NCBI GenBank assembly: GCA_910575795.1
Contig: CAJTGE010000022.1
Coordinates: 26,420-90,419, forward strand
Length of the DNA stretch: 64,000 bases
From: Clostridiaceae bacterium
GTDB lineage: Bacteria > Bacillota > Clostridia > Lachnospirales > Lachnospiraceae
Direction of reading: 5' to 3'
Shown here: in pieces, positions 42,751-53,567 of the stretch
Layout of the letters: each line of letters starts with the position of its first letter
Numbering within the stretch: position 1 is the first letter of the stretch
Made by a program: the position numbers and the translations under genes
The notes under the pieces: model-generated
Seen by the model: the letters and a program-made list of their open reading frames with translations, nothing else
The model's database searches: none
Told to the model about the DNA's origin: nothing

Positions 42751-43712
42751 TGTGTAACGAATTATTGGCTGTAAAAAATTTAAAACAGTATTTCCCGGTC
42801 GGAAAGGATCGCTTTGTCCGGGCGGTGGACGGTGTGGATTTCTCTGTCCGCGAGGGCGAGGTCATGGGCCTGGTCGGCGAATCCGGCTCCGGGAAAAGTA
42901 CGATTGCCTACACGATTATGGGCATGTACACCCAGACCGACGGAGAGATCGTCCTAAACGGGACAGAAATTACAAGCAAAACAAAAGGGCGCAGCAGGGA
43001 ATTCCGCCGTGATGTTCAGATAGTATTCCAGGATCCGGGTTCTTCCCTGAATCCCTGCCAGGATGTGAGGCAGATATTAAGCCTCCCGCTTAGGGTGCAT
43101 CACGTAGTCCCCAAAGACGCCATTGACGATAAGATCCGCGAGATCCTCCAGATGGTGGAGCTGCCGCCGGATTTCATGTATAAGACGCCAAACTCAATCG
43201 GCGGCGGCGAGCGCCAGCTCGTATCCATTGCCCGGGCGCTCTGCAGCAACCCGAAATTTATCATCCTCGACGAGCCGACGTCCTCCCTGGATGTGTCCAT
43301 TCAGGCCAAGATTCTGAATATGTTAATGAAGCTAAAGGAAGAGCGGAAGCTGACCTATATGTTCATCACCCATGATATGGGCGTCATGCGCAATGTGTCC
43401 ACCAAGATAGCCATTATGTATCTGGGAAAGATCTGCGAGATCGCGCCGACAAGGACCTTTTACGAAGCGCCGCGCCATCCCTACACGCAGATGCTCTTAT
43501 CTGCGATACCGGTTATCTCGCCGGAGGAGGAAGCGCTGAAGCCGAAACGGATCCGCAGCGAGGGGGAGATCCCTTCGCCGGTGAATGTTCCGAAGGGGTG
43601 TAGTTTTCATACACGGTGCGCGTTGAAGAAGGAGATCTGTATGGAGGCTGATCCAAAGATGCGGGAGGTGGAGGAGGGGCACTTTGTAAGGTGTCATTTG
43701 TGCGGGGTGTGA
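42750..43712 (+). CDS. ABC importer ATPase, DppF type
   Basis: The 320-residue ATPase opens LLAVKNLKQYFPVGKDRFVRAVDGVDF, has Walker A GESGSGKST, the Q-loop VFQDPGSSLNP, signature GGGERQLVSIARAL (the usual SGGQ is changed to GGGE), Walker B FIILDEPTSSLD and MFITHDMG. The end holds HPYTQMLLSAIP and CSFHTRCALKKEIC. The signature change is conservative enough for activity. The start at 42750 overlaps the previous stop (TAATG); an in-frame ATG at 42627 is less likely. A 208-bp gap with two small hairpins then precedes the first M29-like gene. Confidence 0.94.
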   Translation: MCNELLAVKNLKQYFPVGKDRFVRAVDGVDFSVREGEVMGLVGESGSGKSTIAYTIMGMYTQTDGEIVLNGTEITSKTKGRSREFRRDVQIVFQDPGSSLNPCQDVRQILSLPLRVHHVVPKDAIDDKIREILQMVELPPDFMYKTPNSIGGGERQLVSIARALCSNPKFIILDEPTSSLDVSIQAKILNMLMKLKEERKLTYMFITHDMGVMRNVSTKIAIMYLGKICEIAPTRTFYEAPRHPYTQMLLSAIPVISPEEEALKPKRIRSEGEIPSPVNVPKGCSFHTRCALKKEICMEADPKMREVEEGHFVRCHLCGV

Positions 43713-43920
43713 TGTGGCTGTTCAGTATCCAATGAATTATGTGAGGGCCGTGGTTTATCGTGAGAGGGCCGCATATACCTGCCTGTTTAATTCCTGAAGC
43801 AAAGGAGACCGGCTTAATATAGCTACTGCATCACAAATAAATGAATTCAAAAGTCCCGCACAGTCCGGACTTAAGAATAAAAAGAAACATTGTCCAAGCG
43901 ACAATAGAATGGAGGAAAGT

Positions 43921-44967
43921 ATGTTAGAATACGAAGTTCTGGATGCCTGTTTAAAGCTTCTGCGCGATATGTTCATGCTGAAGCCGGGGGAAACAATCGC
44001 GATCACGACAGACACCATGTCCAACGAGGAGATCGTGGAGGCGACGGCCCAGGCGGCGGTTATTCTGGGGGCAAAACCCCTGATCTTTAAGATTGCCGCC
44101 CCGGAAGGCGCGAAGGCCGGCGATAAGGACATGCCGATGAAAGCGCTGATTGACGGTATCAAAGCCTGCGACGCCTGGGTGGAGTTTAATTACAAGCTGA
44201 TCTTCTACTCCACGGTTTACGATAAGATCACCGAGGATCCCAAAAACCGGCCCAGATATATGAATCAGAACGGTGTTCATCCGGAATTATTGGTCCGCAA
44301 TATCGGTAAGGTAGACAATATCCTTCTGAACCGGTTTATCCAGGGATTTTCCGATTACTGCGAGGCCGGACGCCACATGCGCTTTACCACGCCGGCCGGA
44401 ACGGATCTGGAATGCGATAACGAGCCCGGGCGCGATTACGTCACAGCGGATGGCTTTGTCTATGAAAATGATATCAAGATGTTCCCCGGCCAGATTAGCT
44501 GGTCCCCGAATTTTGAGAGCGTCAACGGCGTGCTGGTGGTGGACGGGACCTTATCCCCGCCAATCGGCGCTTTGCAGAGCCCGGTGAAGTTTACCATTGA
44601 AAAGGGCTATATCAAGAAGATCGAAGGCGGCAGGGATGCCGACAATTTCCGCCAGTGGCTGGAGAGCTTCGATGATCCCAATATGTTCCTGATGGCGCAC
44701 AGCGGCCTGGGCTTTGGGCCCATGGCGCAGCTAAACGGCGATATCGTAGAGGATGAGCGCGTATGGGGCTGCACAGAGTGGGGGATTGGAAATGTTGGCC
44801 CGCAGCTTGTGTCTGAGATGGAGACAGGGATCGCGGCGGCCTCCCACTCGGATGGCATATGCTTAAACTGCAGCCTGTGGATTGACGGCGTACAGGTCCT
44901 GGATGAAGGGAAGGTGGTCGGCCCCACGGAGGAGTTTGTAGAGCTTGCCAGGCAACTGGGGCATTAA
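43921..44967 (+). CDS. M29 aminopeptidase / NicX-like metalloprotein, paralogue 1
   Basis: The 348-residue protein resembles the M29 (aminopeptidase T/PepS) and NicX family: an N-terminal domain (LEYEVLDACLKLLRDMFMLKPGETIAIT), a linker DNEPGRDYVTADGF, FPGQISWSPNFESVNG, GLGFGPMAQLNGDIVEDERVWGCTEWGIGN, and SHSDG with His309 and Asp311, which fit the HxD metal pair. The FPGQI site has Gln where peptidases of the family have Glu (GE), so the metal site may differ. An ATG at 43909 would make GGAGGAAAG coding, so the start is 43921. The same enzyme type is encoded again at 46312, with an M20 hydrolase between. Confidence 0.85.
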   Translation: MLEYEVLDACLKLLRDMFMLKPGETIAITTDTMSNEEIVEATAQAAVILGAKPLIFKIAAPEGAKAGDKDMPMKALIDGIKACDAWVEFNYKLIFYSTVYDKITEDPKNRPRYMNQNGVHPELLVRNIGKVDNILLNRFIQGFSDYCEAGRHMRFTTPAGTDLECDNEPGRDYVTADGFVYENDIKMFPGQISWSPNFESVNGVLVVDGTLSPPIGALQSPVKFTIEKGYIKKIEGGRDADNFRQWLESFDDPNMFLMAHSGLGFGPMAQLNGDIVEDERVWGCTEWGIGNVGPQLVSEMETGIAAASHSDGICLNCSLWIDGVQVLDEGKVVGPTEEFVELARQLGH

Positions 44968-44980
44968 AAAGGGGCGCGCG

Positions 44981-46228
44981 ATGGATGTAAAGAGATTAAA
45001 GGCGCTGATTGAGAAAAAAAGGGGACAGATGGCCGCTGACATGATGGAGATGAGCCGCATCCCCGCGGTAAATCCCAGAATGGGAGGCGGCGGCGAGTAT
45101 GCCAGGATGCAGTGGATCATGCGCTGGTTTGACAGGCGGCAGATCCCGTATGAAGTGTATGAGATCCCGGACCAGAAGGTACAGGAAGGCGTGCGCCTCA
45201 ATGTGGTTGCGACTGTTCCGGGAACCGGGGAGGAAGACCGGTCGCTGTGGTTTATCAGCCATGTGGACACCGTAGGCCCGGGCGATGCGGATGCCTGGGA
45301 GACGGATCCCTTTACGCCGGTTGAGAAGGACGGGAGAATTTACGGCCTGGGGTGCGAAGATAACAGCCAGTCTGTGATCACGACTATGGCCGCCTGCGAG
45401 GTATTGTTTGAGGAACACATCCGGATAGGCCGGAATATCCGTTTCTGTTATGTGTCCGACGAGGAGACAGGAAGCGAATTTGGGATAAAAGCCCTGATTG
45501 GGAAGGGGCTGTTTGGTCCGGGAGACGAAGCCATCGTCCCGGACGGCGGCAGCGCGGACGGTTCTTTTGTGGAGATAGCGGAGAAATCGCAGGTTTGGCT
45601 GAAATTTACCGTAAACGGTAGAACTTCGCATGCGGCGATGCCCCATCTGGGAATCAATGCGTGTTATATTGGAATGAAGTTCGGCGCGGAGCTTGAGGAC
45701 GCTTTAAAAACGAGATTTGACAGGGAGGATCCGCTGTTTAATCCCCCGGGTTCGACCTTTGAACTGACCCAGAAATTTGCCAATGTACAAAGCCCTAACG
45801 TGATGCCGGGAAAAGACAGCTTTTGTATGGACATGAGAGTGCTGCCCGGGGATCCCGTGGATGAGGTCATGGATTATATTTACGGGCTGATCGGCAGGTA
45901 TGAGAAACAGTATCCGGGAATTGCGATCGAAGTGGAATTTCTCACGAGAACCGATGCGCCCGCGCCCACGCCGCAGCAGAGCCAGGTGGTCATAAATCTG
46001 GTGGAGGCAATCCGGGAGACGGGAACCGAGGCGTATTCCGGCGGCATTGGGGGCGGCACGTGCGGCGCGATTTTGCGGGCGGAGAAGATTCCGGCGGCCG
46101 TATGGGCGACGCTGGATGACAGGTGCCATGCGCCCAATGAGTACGTGGTGGTTGACAACATGGTACGGGATGCCGGTATCTATTTATCCGTGATCGCACG
46201 GTACGGGGCGCAGGGGACGGAAGAGTAA
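44981..46228 (+). CDS. M20 family metallohydrolase (ArgE/DapE/CPG2 type)
   Basis: The 415-residue cytoplasmic protein has the M20 metal-site pattern: FISHVDTVGP (His94, Asp96), GLGCEDNSQSVIT (bridging Asp), VSDEETGSEFG (catalytic Glu and next ligand), VPDGG, and RCHAPNE near the end (last His). It also has the NGRTSHAAMPHLG lid segment. Such enzymes cleave N-acyl or amide bonds in amino-acid derivatives or dipeptides; the subgroup resembles the YgeY/selenium-metabolism branch, but that is a guess. The start MDVKRLKALIEKKRG at 44981 has AAAAGGGGC upstream; an earlier ATG at 44945 overlaps the M29-like gene and is less likely. A perfect hairpin follows at 46235. Confidence 0.9.
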   Translation: MDVKRLKALIEKKRGQMAADMMEMSRIPAVNPRMGGGGEYARMQWIMRWFDRRQIPYEVYEIPDQKVQEGVRLNVVATVPGTGEEDRSLWFISHVDTVGPGDADAWETDPFTPVEKDGRIYGLGCEDNSQSVITTMAACEVLFEEHIRIGRNIRFCYVSDEETGSEFGIKALIGKGLFGPGDEAIVPDGGSADGSFVEIAEKSQVWLKFTVNGRTSHAAMPHLGINACYIGMKFGAELEDALKTRFDREDPLFNPPGSTFELTQKFANVQSPNVMPGKDSFCMDMRVLPGDPVDEVMDYIYGLIGRYEKQYPGIAIEVEFLTRTDAPAPTPQQSQVVINLVEAIRETGTEAYSGGIGGGTCGAILRAEKIPAAVWATLDDRCHAPNEYVVVDNMVRDAGIYLSVIARYGAQGTEE

Positions 46229-46234
46229 GATAAG

Positions 46235-46288
46235 TTCCTGTTCACATGCCGGTCATCGCGGAGCGTGCCGCCGGCATGTGAACAGGAA
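46235..46288. other. Perfect 18-bp hairpin between the M20 and second M29-like genes
   Basis: TTCCTGTTCACATGCCGG (46235-46252) and its exact complement (46271-46288) are separated by an 18-nt loop. There is no T-run; it could be an RNA-processing or stability element, or a transposition scar, between genes of one operon. Confidence 0.75.
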
Positions 46289-46311
46289 TCAAAATAACAG
46301 GAGGTACACAC

Positions 46312-47364
46312 ATGTATGAATATGAGCTGACAAATGCGTGCTATAAGCTGCTTCATGAAATGTTTGATTTAAAAGCAGGGGAATCCCTGGCGATCACATG
46401 TGACACAGAGTCCAGTATGGAGGTGGTCAACGCCACGGCCAAAGCAGCCTTTGCCCTTGGGGCCAAGCCTCTGGTGCTTAAAATGCCCGCGCCGGGAGAC
46501 TGCGGGAAAGCAGGGGATAAGGATATGCCGGTTGAGCCGCTTGTAAAAGCAATCCAGGGCTGCGAGGCGTGGGTGGAGTATAATAACAAGTGGATTTTCT
46601 ATTCCACTGCATACGATAAGATTGTGGAGGATCCGGAGAACCGCCCGCGTTATATGAACCTGTGCGGCGCGACGCCGGAGCTGATGGTCCGAAACATCGG
46701 CAAGGTGGACAACCAGCTTCTGACGAAGTTCATCATGGCTGTCTCGGATTACTGCGAGGCGGGCAGGCATTTCCTCATAACCTCCCCGGCGGGTATGCGT
46801 TTAGAGTGCGATAACGAGCCGGGAAGAAAATACGTGACAGCCGACGGCCATGTCCGCAAGGGCGAGATTAAGATGTTCCCCGGCCAGATTAGCTGGTCTC
46901 CCAATTTTGACAGCATCAATGGGACCATCGTGGCAGACGGGACCATCACGCCGCCCCTTGGGGCCATAAAGGATCCGATCACCTTTACGGTGGAGAAGGG
47001 ATATGTCGTGAAGATTGAGGGCGCGGGAACAGATGCAAAGCGGTATGAAGAATGGATGAATTCATTTCATGACAGACAGATGCGCCTGGTTGCCCACGGC
47101 AGCTTTGGATTTGGCCCGAACGCCCTGTTAAACGGGGATATCGTGGAGGATGAACGCGTATGGGGATGCACAGAATGGGGATTCGGAAATGTCGGCCCCC
47201 AGCTGGTATCGGACATTCCCGGCGGCATACCGGCTGCCACGCATTCGGACGGCATATGCTTAAACTGCAGCGTATGGGTAGACGGCGTACAGATTCTGGA
47301 TGAGGGCAGGGTCGTTGGGCCGACGCCCGGGATTGTGGAAATGGCGCGTCAGTTAGGCCACTGA
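46312..47364 (+). CDS. M29 aminopeptidase / NicX-like metalloprotein, paralogue 2
   Basis: The 350-residue protein is clearly a duplicate of the one at 43921: YEYELTNACYKLLHEMFDLKAGESLAIT, DNEPGRKYVTADGHV, FPGQISWSPNFDSINGTI, GSFGFGPNALLNGDIVEDERV, CTEWGFGNVGPQLVSD and THSDG. Both copies share the Gln at FPGQI and the HSDG motif. AGGAGGT lies 7-8 nt before the ATG. Two similar enzymes in one unit suggest a heteromer or two steps with related substrates. It is the last structural gene; a hairpin terminator region follows at 47387. Confidence 0.85.
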   Translation: MYEYELTNACYKLLHEMFDLKAGESLAITCDTESSMEVVNATAKAAFALGAKPLVLKMPAPGDCGKAGDKDMPVEPLVKAIQGCEAWVEYNNKWIFYSTAYDKIVEDPENRPRYMNLCGATPELMVRNIGKVDNQLLTKFIMAVSDYCEAGRHFLITSPAGMRLECDNEPGRKYVTADGHVRKGEIKMFPGQISWSPNFDSINGTIVADGTITPPLGAIKDPITFTVEKGYVVKIEGAGTDAKRYEEWMNSFHDRQMRLVAHGSFGFGPNALLNGDIVEDERVWGCTEWGFGNVGPQLVSDIPGGIPAATHSDGICLNCSVWVDGVQILDEGRVVGPTPGIVEMARQLGH

Positions 47365-47386
47365 TCAGACAGGAGAGTCCGCAGGG

Positions 47387-47445
47387 GGGCTGTGAAACAA
47401 TGGAGTGCTTCTATCTCCGTTTTTCACAGTTCCCTGTCCTTTTAT
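47387..47445 (+). terminator. Terminator of the importer/hydrolase operon
   Basis: CTGTGAAA (47390-47397) pairs with TTTCACAG (47422-47429), extended by TGGAG/CTCC inside and GGG/CCC outside, followed by TGTCCTTTTATG. A second perfect hairpin, GCCTGCATGC/GCATGCAGGC, lies at 47452-47501. Confidence 0.65.
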
Positions 47446-47585
47446 GTATAAGCCTGCATGCGGGCGGGATGAAAATTTCTCCTGTCCGATGGCATGCAGG
47501 CGTTAAAATTTCAAAACAATCAAAAAATATGGATAAATCTTACAATAACAACCGAAGTATAGTATGGTAGAATGATAACAGGAGG

Positions 47586-47624
47586 CAATTGTAACAGTTC
47601 AGACAACCTGAACTGTTACAATTG
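47586..47624. repeat. Family B palindrome, best copy, upstream of the PucR gene
   Basis: CAATTGTAACAGTTCAG and CTGAACTGTTACAATTG are perfect 17-bp arms around a 5-nt centre. It ends 63 bp before the PucR start codon. The position would suit a regulatory site, but other copies lie far from regulators. Confidence 0.85.
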
Positions 47625-47687
47625 TGCAGATCATATGAACAGTTCCTTACAACAGGAATGATTTATAGATGGAGGTACAGGCCGTAC

Positions 47688-49145
47688 ATGATAAGCGTCA
47701 TCGATTTGTTAAAGCTCCCGTCCATGAAAGAAGGATACATAGCCGCAGGAGGAAGCGGAATCTATCATGTTATCCGGCGTTTTGAGATTTTAGAGGAAAC
47801 CTATCCGTCGGTTGTCCGGTTTCTGGATGAAGGGACATTTTATGTGACCAGCTTCTGGAACCTGGCAGATGATAAAGAGAGCCGGGTTCACCTGATTGAG
47901 GCGATGATCGAGCATGGGTGCGCCGGCATCGGAATCATGCCCGGAGGCTATCTGAATAACGAAATTGACAGGGAAATCTTGCAATTGGGAAATGAATATG
48001 ATTTTCCCATTTTTTATATTCCCCTGTCCGTCCGCTGGGGCGACTTAGTGGCGGAATACAGTGTGATTTCCAATAACAATATCGAGGCAATGGAGCGCAG
48101 ATGGCTGGAGCTGGCGCTGGGAATTTTTGTTGATTTTCATCTGAAAAATGATCCGGGGGTGCTCTGTGAAAGGATGAGCAAAACCCTGCGCCTCCCGATT
48201 GTGATCAGCGCGGTGACCGTCTACAGCTATGGCACAGAAGGGATTAATGTGGCGGTGCTCACCTCCAGGATTCAGAATATCCGGCAGAGCGGCGGCAAAG
48301 CTATGCAGTCCCCCATGATCATCCGGGCGGATATGTCCCGGATCGCCGTACTCTATTTTGGAGAACACAGCATGATTGCCTGCTGCCCGGCAAGGGAAGA
48401 GGTACAGGATAATATTTTACAGTTGTATCATCAGATGGCCCCGTTTGCCGTCCGGGAGCTGGACAACATGGTTTCACACAGCAAGAAGATCAGGAAAATC
48501 GAGGTGAATGCGCCCTATTATGGCAATGCGAGGGTATATATCGCCGTGCTCCGTTTTGAAAACTATGAAAAAACGAAGCATGCCATAGATAAAAAATATA
48601 TCCTGTATGAGAGCAATCCTTATCAGAAATACTGTATTCTTCTGATACCGGAGGAAGAGGATGGAAACGTATGTTCGATATATGAAGTATACTGTAAAAT
48701 GCTCGAGGCCAGGCAGCCGGATCTATTTATCTTTTCCCAGGGAAAATACAGGCAGAAAAATCTGCAAAGGGAAGTCTCCCGCATAAAAAACTTAATCCAT
48801 TCCCTGTTATTCCTGAAAGGATGCTACAGCACCGACGAGCTTTCCCTGATTTATATGATGAGCAGCGCGCCCAGGGCCCAGGATGTCTTTGTCTATTCCG
48901 CGCAGCAGCTCCAGGCAAAACCATCGGCGGAAGTGAAGACATTTTTACACACGCTGAGGCTGTATCTGGTGCTGCACAGCATCAAGGACGTGTCGCTGCT
49001 CATGGGGATTCATGTAAATTCCGTAAAATACCGGATGGAAAAGGCCATGAAGTTTCTGGAAATGGACAGCGATTTGCCGCTCAGCGAGATCGCGTCCTTA
49101 AATGTGCTGATGCATGTGGAGCGGATGGCGGCGGAGATACGGTAA
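47688..49145 (+). CDS. PucR family transcriptional regulator
   Basis: The 485-residue protein has the PucR N-terminal domain (ISVIDLLKLPSMKEGYIAAG, VTSFWNLADDKESRVHLIEAMIEHGCAGIGI, YDFPIFYIPLSVRWGDLVAEY), a central linker, and the C-terminal helix-turn-helix of the family (LRLYLVLHSIKDVSLLMGIHVNSVKYRMEKAMKFL). PucR-type regulators control purine, allantoin or amino-acid catabolism and sense pathway metabolites. It follows the importer/hydrolase operon and is on the same strand, so it probably regulates it. GGAGG lies about 12 nt before the ATG at 47688, slightly long; in-frame codons upstream lack a better site. Confidence 0.9.
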   Translation: MISVIDLLKLPSMKEGYIAAGGSGIYHVIRRFEILEETYPSVVRFLDEGTFYVTSFWNLADDKESRVHLIEAMIEHGCAGIGIMPGGYLNNEIDREILQLGNEYDFPIFYIPLSVRWGDLVAEYSVISNNNIEAMERRWLELALGIFVDFHLKNDPGVLCERMSKTLRLPIVISAVTVYSYGTEGINVAVLTSRIQNIRQSGGKAMQSPMIIRADMSRIAVLYFGEHSMIACCPAREEVQDNILQLYHQMAPFAVRELDNMVSHSKKIRKIEVNAPYYGNARVYIAVLRFENYEKTKHAIDKKYILYESNPYQKYCILLIPEEEDGNVCSIYEVYCKMLEARQPDLFIFSQGKYRQKNLQREVSRIKNLIHSLLFLKGCYSTDELSLIYMMSSAPRAQDVFVYSAQQLQAKPSAEVKTFLHTLRLYLVLHSIKDVSLLMGIHVNSVKYRMEKAMKFLEMDSDLPLSEIASLNVLMHVERMAAEIR

Positions 49146-49150
49146 CTTCA

Positions 49151-50020
49151 TTATATCTTCCCCCCATTTACCATCTCCCGGTACTGGGAGGGGGAAATCC
49201 CCTTATGCCTGCGGAAGATCCGGCTGAAATACAGGGGATTCTCGTACCCCACGATGGCCCCGATCTCCGTGACATTATAATTCGTGGTCTCCAGAAGCAT
49301 CTGCGCGTTTGTGATGCGCCTGGCCACAATATACTGCATGGGCGTGGTGTTGGTATACTGCCTGAAATGGCGGATAAACCAGCTCACACTCATTCCCCTG
49401 GACGCCGCGTAATCCTCGATGCGGATGTCTGTATTGTAATGATTATTAAAATACAGGATCGCCTGCGCCATCTCCCTGTCCATATATTCATTCCGCGACG
49501 TATGCTCCGTGGTCAGGCGGCGGTGGATCTGAATCAGGAGCTGCCGGAGCAAAATCGCGAGAAGCTCCTCATAATGCCCCTGGCAGCGCTGCAGCTCCAG
49601 TATCATCTGCTTAAAAATCCGGGCATATTCCAGCGTCGTCCCGGTCTTAATAATCCGCATATCATTCGTAATCCCATACGAGCGCAGGATATTCCTGACA
49701 TTGCTTCCCGTAAAATGAACCCAATAGACCTCGGTCTGATCCACCCCGTAATACACATATCTCTGAGGCTCCCTTGGCCGGTAGATCACCATTTGGCCGG
49801 CGGTAACGATGGTGGCCTCTTCCTGTTTATCAAAATAGAAATACGCCTTGCCGGATACAATATACAAGAGCTGGAAATCCAGGCGGCCTCTGGGGCGGCG
49901 CGTGGGGAGACGGGGGCGCGTGTGAAGATGGTAGGTCCCGCAGCTTCCTACGATCAGGGGTTTGGTTTTGTCTTTGAAATCGACAAGGGAGTTGTTTAGG
50001 TAGGCGGAGTTGATATACAT
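49151..50020 (-). CDS. AraC family regulator of the beta-galactosidase unit
   Basis: The 289-residue protein has an N-terminal cupin-like sensor (LDFQLLYIVSGKAYFYFDKQEE, IVTAGQMVIYRPREPQRYVYYG, EVYWVHFTGSNV) and two AraC helix-turn-helix motifs near the C-terminus (YAASRGMSVSWFIRHFRQYTN and ITNAQMLLETTNYNVTEIGAIVGYENPLYFSRIFRRH). It is transcribed away from the beta-galactosidase gene, with a 201-bp intergenic region containing promoters on both strands, so it very likely activates lacZ in response to a sugar. AGGAGCTGC precedes the ATG at 50020. It stops 5 bp beyond the convergent PucR gene end. Confidence 0.93.
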   Translation of the reverse strand: MYINSAYLNNSLVDFKDKTKPLIVGSCGTYHLHTRPRLPTRRPRGRLDFQLLYIVSGKAYFYFDKQEEATIVTAGQMVIYRPREPQRYVYYGVDQTEVYWVHFTGSNVRNILRSYGITNDMRIIKTGTTLEYARIFKQMILELQRCQGHYEELLAILLRQLLIQIHRRLTTEHTSRNEYMDREMAQAILYFNNHYNTDIRIEDYAASRGMSVSWFIRHFRQYTNTTPMQYIVARRITNAQMLLETTNYNVTEIGAIVGYENPLYFSRIFRRHKGISPSQYREMVNGGKI

Positions 50021-50067
50021 GGGCAGCTCCTTTCTGGCGTACGCGATCTCTTATCCAAGATACCCCC

Positions 50068-50097
50068 ATTATACCATTTTGTGCATGTTTTGTCCAA
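50068..50097 (-). promoter_or_regulatory. Promoter of the AraC gene
   Basis: Minus strand TTGGAC (50092-50097) and TATAAT (50068-50073), 18-bp spacer. Confidence 0.65.
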
Positions 50098-50106
50098 TGC
50101 AGGTAA

Positions 50107-50135
50107 TGGACGCCCCCCAAAAAACCATATATAAT
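50107..50135 (+). promoter_or_regulatory. Promoter of the beta-galactosidase gene
   Basis: A weak TGGACG (50107-50112) and a consensus TATAAT (50130-50135), 17-bp spacer. The weak -35 fits an activator-dependent promoter. Confidence 0.55.
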
Positions 50136-50200
50136 ATGCACATAAAACAAACCGGAAGAATCCGCAGACAACACAAACGGCCAGCGATTTGGCCATCTAA

Positions 50201-53368
<3,168 letters not shown>

Positions 53369-53488
53369 AGGTCAGAAAAAGCCGCGGCAGGCCATAGTTA
53401 CTATTCACATTTAAGAAAAGCGGGCCCTTGCGTTCCGGTATTCAAGCATGCAGAATCCGGAAACGAATACGGGATGCGGATCCCGCTG

Positions 53489-53545
53489 TGTACTCCACGG
53501 AAAATCAGCCGCAAAGGCAGGCATGGGGAGACTCCGGGAGTACAT
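53489..53545. repeat. Family A element, short divergent form
   Basis: TGTACTCCACGG and CTCCGGGAGTACAT flank AAATCAGCCGCAAAGGCAGGC. It lies between lacZ and the symporter gene, ending 22 bp before the symporter ATG; it creates a false 40-residue extension of the symporter frame. Confidence 0.7.
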
Positions 53546-53567
53546 CACTGCAAAAAGGAGTGTAGTT

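Noticed and set aside
48821..49999. 392-residue plus-strand frame over the end of pucR and the AraC gene
   Set aside because: It crosses two well-supported genes and has no ribosome site or recognisable domain.
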